A stretch of DNA of 64,000 nucleotides from Entomortierella parvispora. Taxonomy: Eukaryota; Mortierellomycota; Mortierellomycetes; Mortierellales; Mortierellaceae. A program made the translations under genes and the position numbers. Below the pieces are notes generated by a model. The model was given only the letters and a program-made list of their open reading frames with translations, was not told the DNA's origin and did no database searches. This document shows, piece by piece, positions 45,936-57,249 of the stretch; the first letter of the stretch is position 1, and the number at the start of each line of letters is the position of its first letter. Where the stretch lies: assembly GCA_963573315.1 (NCBI GenBank), contig OY752148.1, positions 1,045,263 to 1,109,262 of the forward strand, in the 5' to 3' direction.

Positions 45936-46029
45936 GGTGCTGTGTGAACAATGTTAGTTGTGATGGTGCGTTCTTGTTTGTCATCTTGTTCTGTTCAGGT
46001 CCAAAACACAAAATACGAGCCCAGTGCCG

Positions 46030-46037
46030 TCACGTGA
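46030..46037. promoter_or_regulatory. TCACGTGA site between divergent genes
   Basis: Perfect palindrome in the 301-bp gap between the triple-repeat gene (minus) and the intronless gene at 46237 (plus); it may serve both. Confidence 0.45.
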
Positions 46038-46236
46038 ATAAAACATAGACGCGTCGGTGTCCGTGCTTTATCGGATTGAAGGTTGCAGAAGGCCACATGC
46101 GATGCTTGGGTATTCCAAATTGCGTCATGTGATTAGCTGTGGCGATCATTGCGCCTTTTTATTCTTTTCCTTTTGTTTCGTTTCTCTTTTCCACAGCACC
46201 ACCCTCCGCGATCGACTTCAAAGACTCTTGTTCATC

Positions 46237-46935
46237 ATGCCCAACCGAAGAAACCAGTACAGGAACAAAAAAGACAGAAAAATGCAAGCCCGTCAAGCTG
46301 CCCAGAGCACTCTTCCTTCACCGACGCAGCAGACTGAAATCCAAACCGATTTGACTCCTCTCCGGTCTCAAGAAGTGGGGGTGATCTCAACTGACGACCG
46401 CCCACCAAGGACAGTGGTGGGCCGTCAGCATGGTCCTGGCATCAAGATTCTGAAAGGGATCGAAGACCTTTCCCTCGAAGATTTCGACTTGGACTTGGAC
46501 CATCCTCTGAGTATCCTCGAATCGATTTTGAGCGAGGACGATGAAGAACCAGGCTTGTTTGGCGAAGAGTTTGAACGAGTGCGCGAAAAGATCCTGGAGC
46601 TTGTGAACCGACTGATTATTCGAACCATCAGTCAACGCGGCATGATTCTTGCTATCGTAGCATCGGACAATGATCTAGAGTGGACAACTCAGATTGAAGA
46701 TCAAGTCACCGACCTGAAGTGCTCAGTCGAGGCCGATGTAGAGATGCTCAGGTTTGACCTGAAAGAGCACCGGGAGCAGAGATCTAAGGCCGGAGGGGAC
46801 ACCAAAGTCGATGCCAAGGAGGAAGAGAACAATATGTTTCGTTCCCAGAGAAAGGAGATCATGCTGGACATCAAGAAGCTTGCGGGCATGGTCAAAGAGC
46901 AGGTCAACTTTCTGGACGATTTAACAACTCTTTAG
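46237..46935 (+). CDS. intronless orphan protein (232 aa)
   Basis: A 232-residue protein from ATG 46237 (TCATCATGCC). It has a basic start (MPNRRNQYRNKKDRKMQARQ), a polar Thr/Gln/Pro section, then acidic LSLEDFDLDLDHPLSILES and a run of helices (GEEFERVREKILELVNRL, ADVEMLRFDLKEHREQR, KEIMLDIKKLAGMVKEQ). It resembles the genes at 42091 and 47331 in layout: polar basic head, helical body, a last helix with regularly spaced Leu/Val. No known domain. Upstream frame up to 46057 lacks coding character. Confidence 0.6.
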   Translation: MPNRRNQYRNKKDRKMQARQAAQSTLPSPTQQTEIQTDLTPLRSQEVGVISTDDRPPRTVVGRQHGPGIKILKGIEDLSLEDFDLDLDHPLSILESILSEDDEEPGLFGEEFERVREKILELVNRLIIRTISQRGMILAIVASDNDLEWTTQIEDQVTDLKCSVEADVEMLRFDLKEHREQRSKAGGDTKVDAKEEENNMFRSQRKEIMLDIKKLAGMVKEQVNFLDDLTTL

Positions 46936-47330
46936 GCACACTTACACTTTTCGAGTCCTATAGGATAGTCTTTTCGCAAACGGGACTCGCACTCTTGCCC
47001 TCTTTGATAGCACTCTTTTTTCTTTCAAAATAAAGCCTTCTGTTGGCTTTTCCATTCTGTGCATGTACTCGAGCATGAGTGACCGGGACATCAATACTGC
47101 ATAATATCTGCATGAAATGACCGCATTTGTGACACTGATGGTCAAGCGAGAATCGAAAAGGTATAAAGGTTAGCTTTGTGATTCTTTTCTTTCCTCCTCA
47201 CCGCCAAAGATCCTTTTCATCTTCACTTCTGACGCGACTCATCATATCCCCTGCTTTTCACGAGCAACAAATAACAGGAAGAAGTTACTCACAACCCCTC
47301 TGTCCATACTGCACTTGTCTAGCTCTGACC
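46936..47330. other. intergenic spacer and leader
   Basis: About 0.4 kb between two plus-strand orphan genes, with a GGTATAAAGG TATA-like element at ~47160 and a C/T-rich leader. No gene seen. Confidence 0.45.
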
Positions 47331-47810
47331 ATGGCTAACTACGACCCTTTCACTGGCCGAACCCCCGATGCCGCTGCGGCACTGGGCCTTGGAGTTTGGT
47401 ATGCGAACGGATCACTGGTGCCCGAAAACCCCGTGATGATCATCGACAACTTCCTCACCGCATTCGGTCCCATCCTCTTCCAAGGTCTTGTCTCGGAGCG
47501 AGAAGCTGCCATTGCAGCCAGCAAGGCGGCTCAGGCTTGCATGCTGGCCACCCTGGGGCCGCATGCAACAAAGTTCTTGTCCATAGACGAGTATCTGCAA
47601 ATGAAAACGATTTGTGACGAGGTGAACAAAGCAAAGAACCAAATGGTCAAAGGCATGTTCTGGCTGAAGGCAAACCCTCTTTCACTCAAGTCAAGGGAGG
47701 AAGCAAAGGCGTTGGATCCCGAAGAGAAGGTTTACAAGCGCAAACTCAGGGTCCTGGCCTTGGCCAACAAGCTCAGCGCTTTATTGACCAAGTGGAGTGC
47801 GCTTTCGTAG
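47331..47810 (+). CDS. intronless orphan protein (159 aa)
   Basis: A 159-residue protein from ATG 47331 (CTGACCATGG), with TATAAAG at ~47162. It begins MANYDPFTGRTPDAAAALG, has a moderately hydrophobic stretch (ENPVMIIDNFLTAFGPILF), then helices AAIAASKAAQACMLATLG, YLQMKTICDEVNKAKNQMV and LRVLALANKLSALLTKWS. The PLSLKSREEAKAL block parallels GGPLSPSERSD of the 42091 gene. No known domain or clear membrane span. It is compact and ends soon before the convergent KDM3-like gene. Confidence 0.6.
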   Translation: MANYDPFTGRTPDAAAALGLGVWYANGSLVPENPVMIIDNFLTAFGPILFQGLVSEREAAIAASKAAQACMLATLGPHATKFLSIDEYLQMKTICDEVNKAKNQMVKGMFWLKANPLSLKSREEAKALDPEEKVYKRKLRVLALANKLSALLTKWSALS

Positions 47811-47948
47811 TGTGGACATCGTTCCTCACGCCCCTTCTACCGGATGATCGCCCAACGAGCGATCACGTCTGCATGTCTGCAGCGCCTTTTCAGCAATAAA
47901 ACAAATTCGATTATTCGATGTTATGCTCAATCCTCGCGATCACAAGTT

Positions 47949-50900
47949 TTATTTCAGCTTTTTAAGCGCAAAAGTAGACGTGACAGATTTGAGACCGGGG
48001 GGTGAGGACGAGGAGGTCGTGCCGCCGTATTCAACGATCGCACTCAGGAACGCAAGCGTAGCATAAAAGAGTATGCTAAGTGCCTGTATTGGATCGGGCT
48101 GCGGTGTCTTTCCCGGTAATATGTTGTACTCTCGTGACTCTGCGTACCATTCCAAAGTTGAGGCCATGGTCTCTGGACTAACAAAGTCCAGACCTGTCAG
48201 AATCGTGTTGACCACATATCGTGCTTGTCTGACCGATCCTGCTGGGATCAACACCGCCTCACCCGCTCGCTGATACACACGAAAGGGTCGCACGTTGTGC
48301 CTCGTCTCCAATTGTCGGAGCGATCTCGAGTTGAAGAAGAGTTGCTCGGTAGTGAACGGATCCTTATCCGCTGTCTTGTCATTGAGCATCAGCACCGTCA
48401 TGATAAACTGAGCGAGTTCTGGTCGATCCTCTGGTCGAAAAATGTCCCACACCACAGCTGTCGAATCATCCATGCCCCTGAGTTGACCAGGTGAGCTGGT
48501 GTCGTTGGCTTTAGATGGGGGGAATGTGAAAATGAAAAAGGGAAATGTTGGTCAGACTGCCTACTGTTCACAAGTGTTGATGCGCAGCAACGACAGCACT
48601 TACGTTCAGGAGCCTGTGTATAGGTGCAAACATAAATTTTGTCTGCAGGTTCGCAGTTCAATGGGAAGGTACCAAAGTTGGAATCCTTTCGACCCAACCC
48701 TTGGCAAGGGTACATCTTAAAGTCGAGACGTAGCCTCTTTTGGCCCTTGGGAAAGTACCGGGACATATTGAACATGCCCACGGGACTGGTGTACTCTGGT
48801 AAAGGGAGCGCGTTCAGTAGGTCGTCATAAAGAGCCTTGCATCTCTTTTCAAATGGCTCGCTGGGCCATTCCTGATGGTTGGATCAATACAGAAAGGAGA
48901 CAGAGACGGACGGAGAGCTAATGGTTAAATAGATATACCAGCCATGTCGAGTCTTTGTTACACACACACACACTTACCATTAGTCTGCAAGTGCCGGAAC
49001 TTGTAAAGTTCTTCTGTAGGAATTCCTGCATCGTCGTGGACTCGACCATTTGATTTGAGCAGTTTTTCATGCGCAGAATGGTACTCTCGTCCTTGGTAAG
49101 TTCCAGCAGTCCCTCCATTGACCAACCCTTCTGTTTGAGCTTCGCACCGACATTCGAGATTATGACAACATCGCCAGCTGCCCATCTCTTCTGAAATTCC
49201 TCGAGTTTGATATCATAAGACGAATACAACGGTATTGGGGATATCTTTAACGCCTCAACTTTTGAGTGGACCGAGACACCCATGGTTGCCGAGACTTGCT
49301 GGGATACATTGGATACCACTCGGTTTAAAGCCTCGAGGTACCTGCGTATGGTTGTGCGGTGGAATTGACCACAAAGTTCAAACTGCTTGTCGACATGCAT
49401 TCTACGCTGCGTGCAAACTAATATCTCGGTACCATCCTCGTAACAGCTTGTACACAGGCCCAATCCACAGGCGCTGCATATGTAATAGCTGTTGAAAATC
49501 GCCTCTCTACAGTATTCACAGAACCGGCGCCTGGCATCCGGTCGGTGGATAAAGTCCTCTGTGGCCTCCAATAGCTCCATTTGCTGCTCCAGTAGAGTCC
49601 TGGATTCGTGCGAGAGGCACGCTAGGACGTACTCCATATTGGCGAGTGACATTCCCGGCATTTCAAACTGAATTGTTTTGTCCGGGGCAGGACTGGAAAA
49701 GAAATCAGGGCCGTAGGAGAGCTTGTCGACGATATTCTTATTCCGCAGGTTTTCGACATAAAAATATCGGAATCCAGTCATGCAACACTTGTCGTTGGCT
49801 TGAGTAGCCGTGCAAGGTCTGCACAGTTCCAGCCCTTCCACTTTCTTATAAAACTCGCATCTTTCCCCTTGTAGAACTCGGTGATTCTTCTCAATGTGAA
49901 CCCGAACCACCGGCTTGAAATCTCCATTTGATGCGCGCTTGTAACTTTTGATGTGGCCCTGGAATATTGGCGAACTGTACGCGTGCATGGGGCGTGATTT
50001 CTTTTGCTTTGTCGACTTGCTGACCTTTGCGACAGAGTCATTTGTCGATTTTTGTGTTGAAGATCGGATAGCGAACCATCTTTTGGCTACAGAGGCCGTG
50101 CACCTTGCCACGACTGCGATAAATTCGACGTCTTCATCCTTCATGTCCTTTATCCGGCCTCCGTACGCCTGATAGGCAGCCTCCAGTACCATTTTGTTGA
50201 AGTCACCTAGGGGCTTATCGGTATTAGTGTGAGTGTAGAGAAATCTCTTCTGAAGGTTGTCGTACTGCATGATTTCTTCGACCCACTCCTCTGAGGCATT
50301 TGGTGGCGCACTAGGGTCGTTCCTGGAAAGTTGGGCAAGGACTTTTGTTTTCGATTTCGAGCGCATCACCAAGGAATATCGAGGCTCTGTGAGCGTGGGA
50401 ACAATGCTCAAAGAGGATCTTGGAGCGTTGGGTCGAGGTCGCACTGGTTCGTCGTTATCAGAGACATGAAAGGATGAATCAGAGTCCACAGACTTGAGCT
50501 CATCAAAATGGCCATTCGAAAAAGTACTATCATTGGACATGTCGGACGATGCATCCATCCGAGCCACATCCGGACTTTCGCGAATAGAGTCCCCAGAGAT
50601 TTTCCGGTACGTAGAATTCTTGGTCGCACTGAGATCAACTCGATCGACTGCCCGAGGTGCCGTTTCCTCTCCACTCGTTGACCTCCATAAAGGCGATTTT
50701 CCTGGCTGTGATGCTTGCCGTGATCGAGATTGGTTTTGATGACTTCCCAATAATCCTTTTCGACGACTTTTGGGTCCAATATCATTCCTGCGCAGCTTTG
50801 GCCCTGGCCCTGGCCCTGGTCTTTGGACAGGAACGGTGTCTTCTAATAAGACAGAAGGAATCAATCTAAATATCAGCGGCCTTCATTTGAGCGTTCGGTA

Positions 50901-51363
50901 ATCATCTTGAAGGGCTTGACATTGTACCTTCCAGAGGAATCACCCTTCGTTTTGGGCCCGTCCACGGGGGAATCTCGATTATAATACTTGTTTTCCTCTT
51001 GGATCTTCTGGTGGGGATAAGGGTGCCAGAGGATGGCTTTTGACTGGGAGCAGATGTGTCATGTAGGATTCTCTGTGATACAGGAAGGATCGCTGTACCT
51101 CGGTGCGAGGACAAATCAATCTGGTCTCCCTCTCCTCCTGCATCGGACGTGATGCTTCGTGTCGGACCTTGCTGACTGTTGGAGGGACTGATATCGACCG
51201 GTAGAGCTTGAGAAGAGGCGGTGTTGATGGCTGTGGCGGAGGCAGGTTGTACGGTAGGTTTGTTCCCAGTATAGGAAGGTGTCGACGCAGATCCTTGCTC
51301 CAGGACAATGTCGACGTCCATGTCTATGTCCATGTCTCCATGGTTCGACGTTGAGGGAACCAT
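47949..51363 (-). CDS. KDM3/JHDM2-like JmjC protein, probably catalytically dead
   Basis: Exons 51363-50928, 50842-48978, 48871-48604 and 48508-47949 close to 1042 residues. The N-terminal half is disordered with basic patches. A Cys-rich finger (CEYCREAIFNSYYICSACG, then LCTSCYEDG) near residue 590-620 and the JmjC domain near 740-1000 match the order in KDM3/JMJD1 H3K9 demethylases. Family blocks are RWAAGDVVIISNVG, LPLPEYT, a FKMY segment, AVVWDIFRPED, LIPAGSV and LDFVSPE. Where the family has the iron ligands H-x-D (LHLD) this protein has LNCE (N839, E841), and where it has the distal His (GAPHQV) it has GSVRQA (R950). All three ligands are thus replaced, so Fe(II)-dependent demethylation is unlikely; a reader or scaffold role is inferred. 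The last acceptor could also lie 33 bases later. Confidence 0.82.
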
Positions 51364-51755
51364 GGCGGTTAACGAATGCAGTCAGGGCAGGGAGAACTTC
51401 CCGTATCCTAATTCAGACGGAGAGGGAAGAGGAGAGGGAGAGAAGAAAAAATTCCTTGTGGGCTTTGGGAATGACACAGTACGCGGAGGAAGAGAAGGAG
51501 GAGTTGATTCGACAGAGAGGAATGCATCTCTCGGGAGGAACACACCTGGAGCCAGACGCGACCATTGTTCTGCACTCTATTTTAGACCCTTAAACCCAGC
51601 ATTGCACTCTCTTGGCACTCATGCATGGCTCGCCTTCATGCATGCAGCCAGCATGTTTGCTTTTGTCAATCCCATTTCAGCCTCCCTTTCCCCTCCACCA
51701 CCCATCTCTTTCCTCTTCCTTCCTCTTGATTCTTTTCTCTTGGCCAATACCCACC
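51364..51755. other. divergent promoter of KDM3-like and Vps68-like genes
   Basis: About 0.4 kb; the plus strand has a C/T-rich leader (51680-51745) directly before the start at 51756. No other feature. Confidence 0.45.
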
Positions 51756-52566
51756 ATGTCGCAATGGAACGTAGATGACCGTCGCAGTCGTGTTTGCTTG
51801 ATACCTATTCCGAGGATGCCGCGTTGGGGTCCCAAGGCCAGAGAAGCAGGCGCCTATCTCTCAGGGGCATTGGTGAGATAGCATCACGACTGTGGAATCG
51901 AGTTACTTTCCGTCTTTATGCTCTGCCCCGATTCCTAATACCTGGATGTTTTGTCATTCTTTAGTTTGCTATCGGGTGGTGGTTCTTCATCGACTCTGTT
52001 GTCTACTCTAAGAACTGGGATTCTAGGCGAGACGGCGAAAAGCATTCGTCGATCGAGTTTGTGGATTGGGTTCCTGGAATTTGCAGCGCGCTCGGTCTAA
52101 TTATGTATGTTTCTCCATTGAAGACACCAGAAAACGCGCGCACAAAGGACCGTAAAGAGGAATAATAACTGAAGTATTTTACTTCTTGGAATAGTATCAA
52201 TTGCGTGGATAAAGCCTCCCTTACTGGTGACTCATTTACGTTTTCTGACAGCGGATCCGTCAGTGTACAGTGGATCGCACGACTCTTTTTGTTTATCGGA
52301 TTTTCTTTCATGGCCGGAGGCCTCGCAGGATCGATAGTAAGTCGGAATGAACCAAAGAAGATGTACACGAGGGAACAATTTTCTGACCTTGCCTCTGCAG
52401 TCCGTCATGTGTCTAAAGTACATTATCCCAGATCATGGAGAGATATTCACCTTTTGGGGCATTTGCAACGTTGTGCAGAATGCATCCATTATGTTAAGGT
52501 AAGAGACGAGTGCAACTGTGGCTGTTGACTGCTCGTTGATACTTTTCTCAATTCTTCAAAAGCTGA
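51756..52566 (+). CDS. TMEM50/Vps68-family four-helix membrane protein
   Basis: Exons 51756-51872, 51965-52104, 52195-52336, 52401-52498 and 52563-52566 close to 166 residues. The start is in CCACCATGTC. Family blocks: REAGAYLSGALFAIGWWFFI (first helix), SIEFVDWVPGICSALGLI, WIARLFLFIGFSFMAGGLAG and a fourth helix after VMCLKYIIPDHGE with YVGIANV-like FWGICNVVQNASIM. Yeast Vps68 acts with Vps55 in endosome-to-vacuole traffic; TMEM50A is the animal relative. The last exon contributes only one base before the stop codon (AG|C TGA), a real if unusual arrangement; read-through of that intron would change the C-terminus slightly. Length is normal for the family. Confidence 0.88.
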
Positions 52567-53159
52567 CTCGAGGCTATTTTGAACATATGAACACGGTAGT
52601 GCTGCCGTCCTATGGTTTACTCAAAACAGCTCCTCTGAGGAGGAGTACAGCTTTTCGATCTAAAGTAAAAACACAAAGAAGAGGGTGCACCAGAGGCCAA
52701 ATGTCATTCAACAAATAAACGCCACCAAAATGCCACATACAGACACAGTAGGCACGTATGCTGCACGTGATTTCATTGTGGCTTATCTCTAAGTGACTGC
52801 TTCCTTGATCCACACGCTCCCTTGTTTGCTTGCTCCAGCTTCAGCTCGCTCGTTTCGGCGCCTGTGTCCTGTTTCGTCCTTTGCACTCTCGACACTTTTC
52901 ATTCGGACTCGGACTCGGACTCGGACAACAGCCGACTCTTCGCGACCAGGCCGCAACATTCTCCATCCCACTCTCTTGGACTCGACGACTCTGCTCTTCA
53001 TCTTCTCCATTCCCCTTCTTTTTTATTTCTTTTTTATCTTTTTTTTTCATTCGCATCTCTCGCGACGTTCATTCTGCCTTGCAAAAGTGGACCTCTTGCG
53101 CTCTCTCTTCGCGCCTTGTCCCTGTAATATTTCCGGCAATCAGGACAATACGACCCCTC
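52567..53159. other. intergenic region, C/T-rich leader of next gene
   Basis: Contains a triple GGACTC repeat (ACTCGGACTCGGACTCGG near 52908) and strongly pyrimidine-rich sequence to 53100. No gene seen. Confidence 0.4.
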
Positions 53160-56100
53160 ATGCAAGAGGCCAACCCTCACCAGTCTTTCTGGTACAATAA
53201 CAGCCTTGTCCGTATTCCAACCCATGTCCACCCTACGCTGAACAACCCCTTTGTGATCTGGAGCGATATCGAGCATTGTTTCCCTGGTGCGACCAGAATT
53301 CAAAACGGAGATTGTTTTGTTCCTCTTCTTCGTGATGAACGACTCTACAGGCAAGTTAGCTCGTTGTCTGTCTTTTTTTTATATTATTATAGTTATTATT
53401 ATTATTGCTTTAGCATCATGTTTAACGATAGAAATATTTCATGAGATCAAACATCCTTACTGACAATTCGTGACTTGTCCTCAATAGATGCAAGCCGCAT
53501 GGAATAGGATACGTCCCCAACACTGTATTGACCGTTGTCTGTGAAGCGGATGCAGGCAAAGGAAAACAACCTTCACAGGGTAGACATATCGCTGGCCCTA
53601 CAAAGAATGCTATCGCGGACTCCACCATTCCAGAAGTTGATACCTTCGATATCGTATCTGCAGATGCGAAGCCAGAACCTGAAGTAACACAACGGCAAAT
53701 CGTCCAGCTCTCCGAAAAAAGTTTGGCAGATAGGATGATGGAAATGACGGCAGAGATTGTCAAAGCAGCAGCTAGATCTAACCAGCTGGATGCAAGTTTA
53801 GCGCGACACAATCACCAAACATCCAGCGATGATGATGACAACAAAAACAACAACAACAGTAACAGCTCGCCTCTTGATGTCGACATCTCTGGAATGGTGG
53901 CTTCTATGGTCCAGGACGCCTTAACGCCGTTTTTGAACGACATGGGAAAACGATGTGCCTCTTTGGATTCGATTCTGGAAAGAGTGGCGTCCCAGGCTAT
54001 TTTGCCCCAAGAACAGGAAGCACAGCAGATCGCAGTTAAACCAAAAACGTCCGCCTCCATCGAATCCTCAGAGATGCCCATTATTCAAGAACACACGAAA
54101 AAAGCAATTGCCCAGTCTCGTACTGTCGGCGCACCGTCGTCTATTCCCACTTCTGTTCCCGCCACAGCTTCTTCGCTCGTTAAAGACGCGTCCAGCGCCT
54201 CGAGTGTTACATCAATGGCGACCATCCGTAGCGGAGTGAGACCTCAAGAGTCTGTTAATGGCCGGAATGCGAAAGATGCCTCGACAACAAGCCGACAGGA
54301 TACGCGTGCTAATGGTTCAGGGAAAGCAGCTACTACGGCCACTGGGATAGAAAGCGGTGAAACTATGGTTTCCACGCCTATTGCTGTTCTAGACGACCGG
54401 GTCGGCGCACTTGTACGTTCGACGAAGCCAGTGAAGCCCATTGGAGCAGCCGTTAAACGGAATTCGGCGAAACCCAGCCCGTTGAAGATCGAGGATATTG
54501 TGATGCATCGCAGCAAGGAGATTCTGGAGAAAAGATATAACTGGACTGAAAGCCCCTGTTCAAAGTTCTTTTACATCCTGCCTCGAAGGGAAGACGTGAG
54601 CTCAGCTCTAATCAACAACATGACTTGGCATGACTTCGACATCCATTTCCTATGCGATTGCGGTGACATCGTGGCGCCAGAAAAGTTGGACAAGCCAGCC
54701 TTACCTCACAGAGCATTTGTCAATGGACATCAGCTACTAAAGGAGGCCAAGGCATTTGGAGCATACATGATGGCGGTTCTGGAGATGCTGGAGTATGGTG
54801 TCACGATCAACGGAGAAGTCAAGGTTCGCGCGCTCACACATATGAGCGAGCGCAAGATGGTCATGTACTCGATGGCATTTTTGATGCTGCAGGGGGTCAA
54901 GGCCAGTCACCAATTCTCTACGGAAGGCTGTCAGTCACTGGATGAGATCCAGCCGGTGACACCTCTCTCCGACATTGAGCTGCTGGACTTGTACACTACC
55001 CGAATCAACACAGGAAAGCCCTATGGCAAGAACTTTGCCGTCAGGACGCCTCAGGGAGACGTCCGCTGGATTTGTGCCGACCATAGGCTAAATCTCTTTC
55101 CTGAGTTTGACCCTGACTCAATTTTCGATTTCGTGAACGCCCCGGAAAATAAGAAAAGCTCTTGGGACCCCGAGACTGGAACGCTCTTCGCCCTTCTTCA
55201 ATCGAAGGAGCACGCGAGGTCGTTTTACCAGAGACTTCCGGGCATGGCAACGATTATGGTTCTCACAATCTTTTTGGACTGGGATCTCTCTGAGGAAGAC
55301 GAGCTTCATCTTCAGCTCATGATTCCCGAACTCACATGTGCCTGTGTCAAGGTTATGGTCCGCGAACGAGAAGAGGAAGAACAGGATGTGATTCCGGGGT
55401 TTGGACATGGATTCTTTGGTGCCATCCTGGCTGCTATTTTCAATACCAATATCCAGGCTTTCTCAATCGAAAAGAGACTGCCAGAGGACGGGCTGGAGCG
55501 ACCTTGCGAGTTCATGGAATTCAGGAGCTCATCTCTCTATCTAGATCCAGTCATGGCCAGATTTACTCGATCTTCTGGGAATCTTGGCATCGAGCTTGGA
55601 CTGCTAGTGACGGATATTGACCATGCTGTTGTCTCGATTAGAGAAGGTTTGGGTGGATACCACTTCTTGTCCAAACTCACGCTCGAGGCGCCTCATTGGG
55701 AACGGGTCCAAATCCATTTCGGAGACAGCGAAGGTGACGCGCCAGACAAGGGCTGTCAGCATGAAACAGAAGTCGAGTTTTTCAACCGGCGGTCGCACGA
55801 CGTGATTACAATCAGGACCTATGAATCACCGAATATCCTTCTATTGCAGACCCATTGCCTCAAGGATGTCAGCATCCGCTTTACTTTCCCTACGGATGGA
55901 CCACGGATCCGAGAGATGATTAGGAACAACACCAAGCTGCAACGAATCGAGCTTGTGATCAGCAACGTGGATGACCCTTGTCAGATTTTCGAGTATTTTA
56001 AAGCCGCCATGACGAGCCACCCAAGTCTGGAGTACTTTCAACTCGACCGAGATCGCGTCATGGATGGGAAATCCAACTTTGTGTGGAGTGGAGTCGCCGA

Positions 56101-56905
56101 CCGAGCCAAGATGACGCTTGCGATTCAAAGTGATGCCGACGACAAGATCGGATCGCTTTTGCAAAAGTATGGGACCAGTCTCTACAAGCTGTGGATCCAC
56201 GGCATCAGCAACCAGGATGCCGCCATTCTGGAGAAGGTTACTCGAACTCGCAAGGCTCAGCTCAAGTTAACAGCCATCACTCTCTGTGATGCATGCTCCT
56301 CCATTCCTCAGCAAGCACTGGACGACCTGGCCAAAGTGGTCCTGCGGACGCCATTGACAAAGTTTGCCATTACGGGTACGGTGGTTGCTCGCATGGCTCC
56401 TCGCCTGGCGGACTTTATGACGACGGTAGCACCCAAGATCACTGGAATTCATCTCTTTGGAGAACAGAGCAAGGCGATTGTGACAGAGTTGGCCAAGCGC
56501 GCACCAGACTCTGCGAACATGAGTCTGTTGACGGAACTCAAGATTGGTGGGCCTTTTGATGCTGCAACTAAGGATCTGACCTGGTTTAAAGCCCTGTTCA
56601 ACAATGCCGTTCCGCTAACCATGTTTGAGCTTCGGAAGGTAAACCTGAGCCACCAGGGATGGATGACATTGGCCCAAGAGGTGGACTTTAAGCGTCTGCA
56701 CTACTTCAGGGTGGCACCCGAAGTCCCGCTAAAATCGGAAGCGATTACAGCATTTGTGATGGCAGTCCCGGATCAGAGCGAGCTCGAGAACTTTCACCTG
56801 GACACGGACGGGCACAGCGAGAATGAGTGCCTGGCATACAAATTGATGATTGAGCCGCGTTTGAAGAAGAACACAGCGTTGGTTAGCATTGGGCGGTACT
56901 ATTAA
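53160..56905 (+). CDS. large lineage-specific protein, paralogue A (1202 aa)
   Basis: Two exons (53160-53350; 53488-56905) close to 1202 residues. The intron starts with GC, in the strong AG|GCAAGT context, and its position and phase match the GT-AG intron of the neighbour at 57250. Exon 1 plus the first exon-2 residues form an N-terminal module (NNSLVRIPTHVHP, PFVIWSDIEHCFPGATRIQ, VPLLRDERLYR, KPHGIGYVPNTVLTVV). A ~300-residue disordered Ala/Ser/Thr-rich linker follows. The second module has KRYNWTESPCSKFFYILP, DFDIHFLCDCGDIV and FGAYMMAVLEMLEYGV. The C-terminal ~600 residues show repeated beta/alpha phrases ending in LTKFAITGTV and LTELKIGGPF, like degenerate leucine-rich repeats. No known family; cytosolic by absence of signals. 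Function unknown. Confidence 0.75.
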
Positions 56906-57004
56906 CAGACAAGACCGTCTAATACGAACCGCAAGGCTCGCGTTGGTTAACATTGAGCGGTACTATTAACAGACAAAACCGTCTGATACGAACCGCAAGG
57001 CTCG
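56877..57004 (+). repeat. 64-bp tandem duplication spanning the stop codon of paralogue A
   Basis: Copy 1 (56877-56940) contains the last codons and stop of the 53160 gene; copy 2 (56941-57004) lies directly behind. They differ at four positions, all transitions (three G to A, one A to G on the plus strand). Confidence 0.9.
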
Positions 57005-57249
57005 CACAAAATAAAAAACAAACAAACAAAGCAGTTGTGAACCTCTTCTGTTGCACCACCATCCCCTTCGAGATCAGGCAAAAAAACAGACACACCCACA
57101 GCAGAGAAGACGAGGAGACGGACGGTCTGTGCGAGCGCAACACAAATGGTTGCGCACTAATCACGTGCACTGACCTTTCCTTCTTTTTGTTCGTTCCATC
57201 CTCTCCCGCTCATCCATCTTCAACTCACCCTTCCATTCCTCCACGCCCA

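Noticed and set aside
56877..57004. RIP-like mutation in the 64-bp duplicate
   Set aside because: The G-to-A changes are not in the CpA/TpG context expected for RIP, and the unit is too short.
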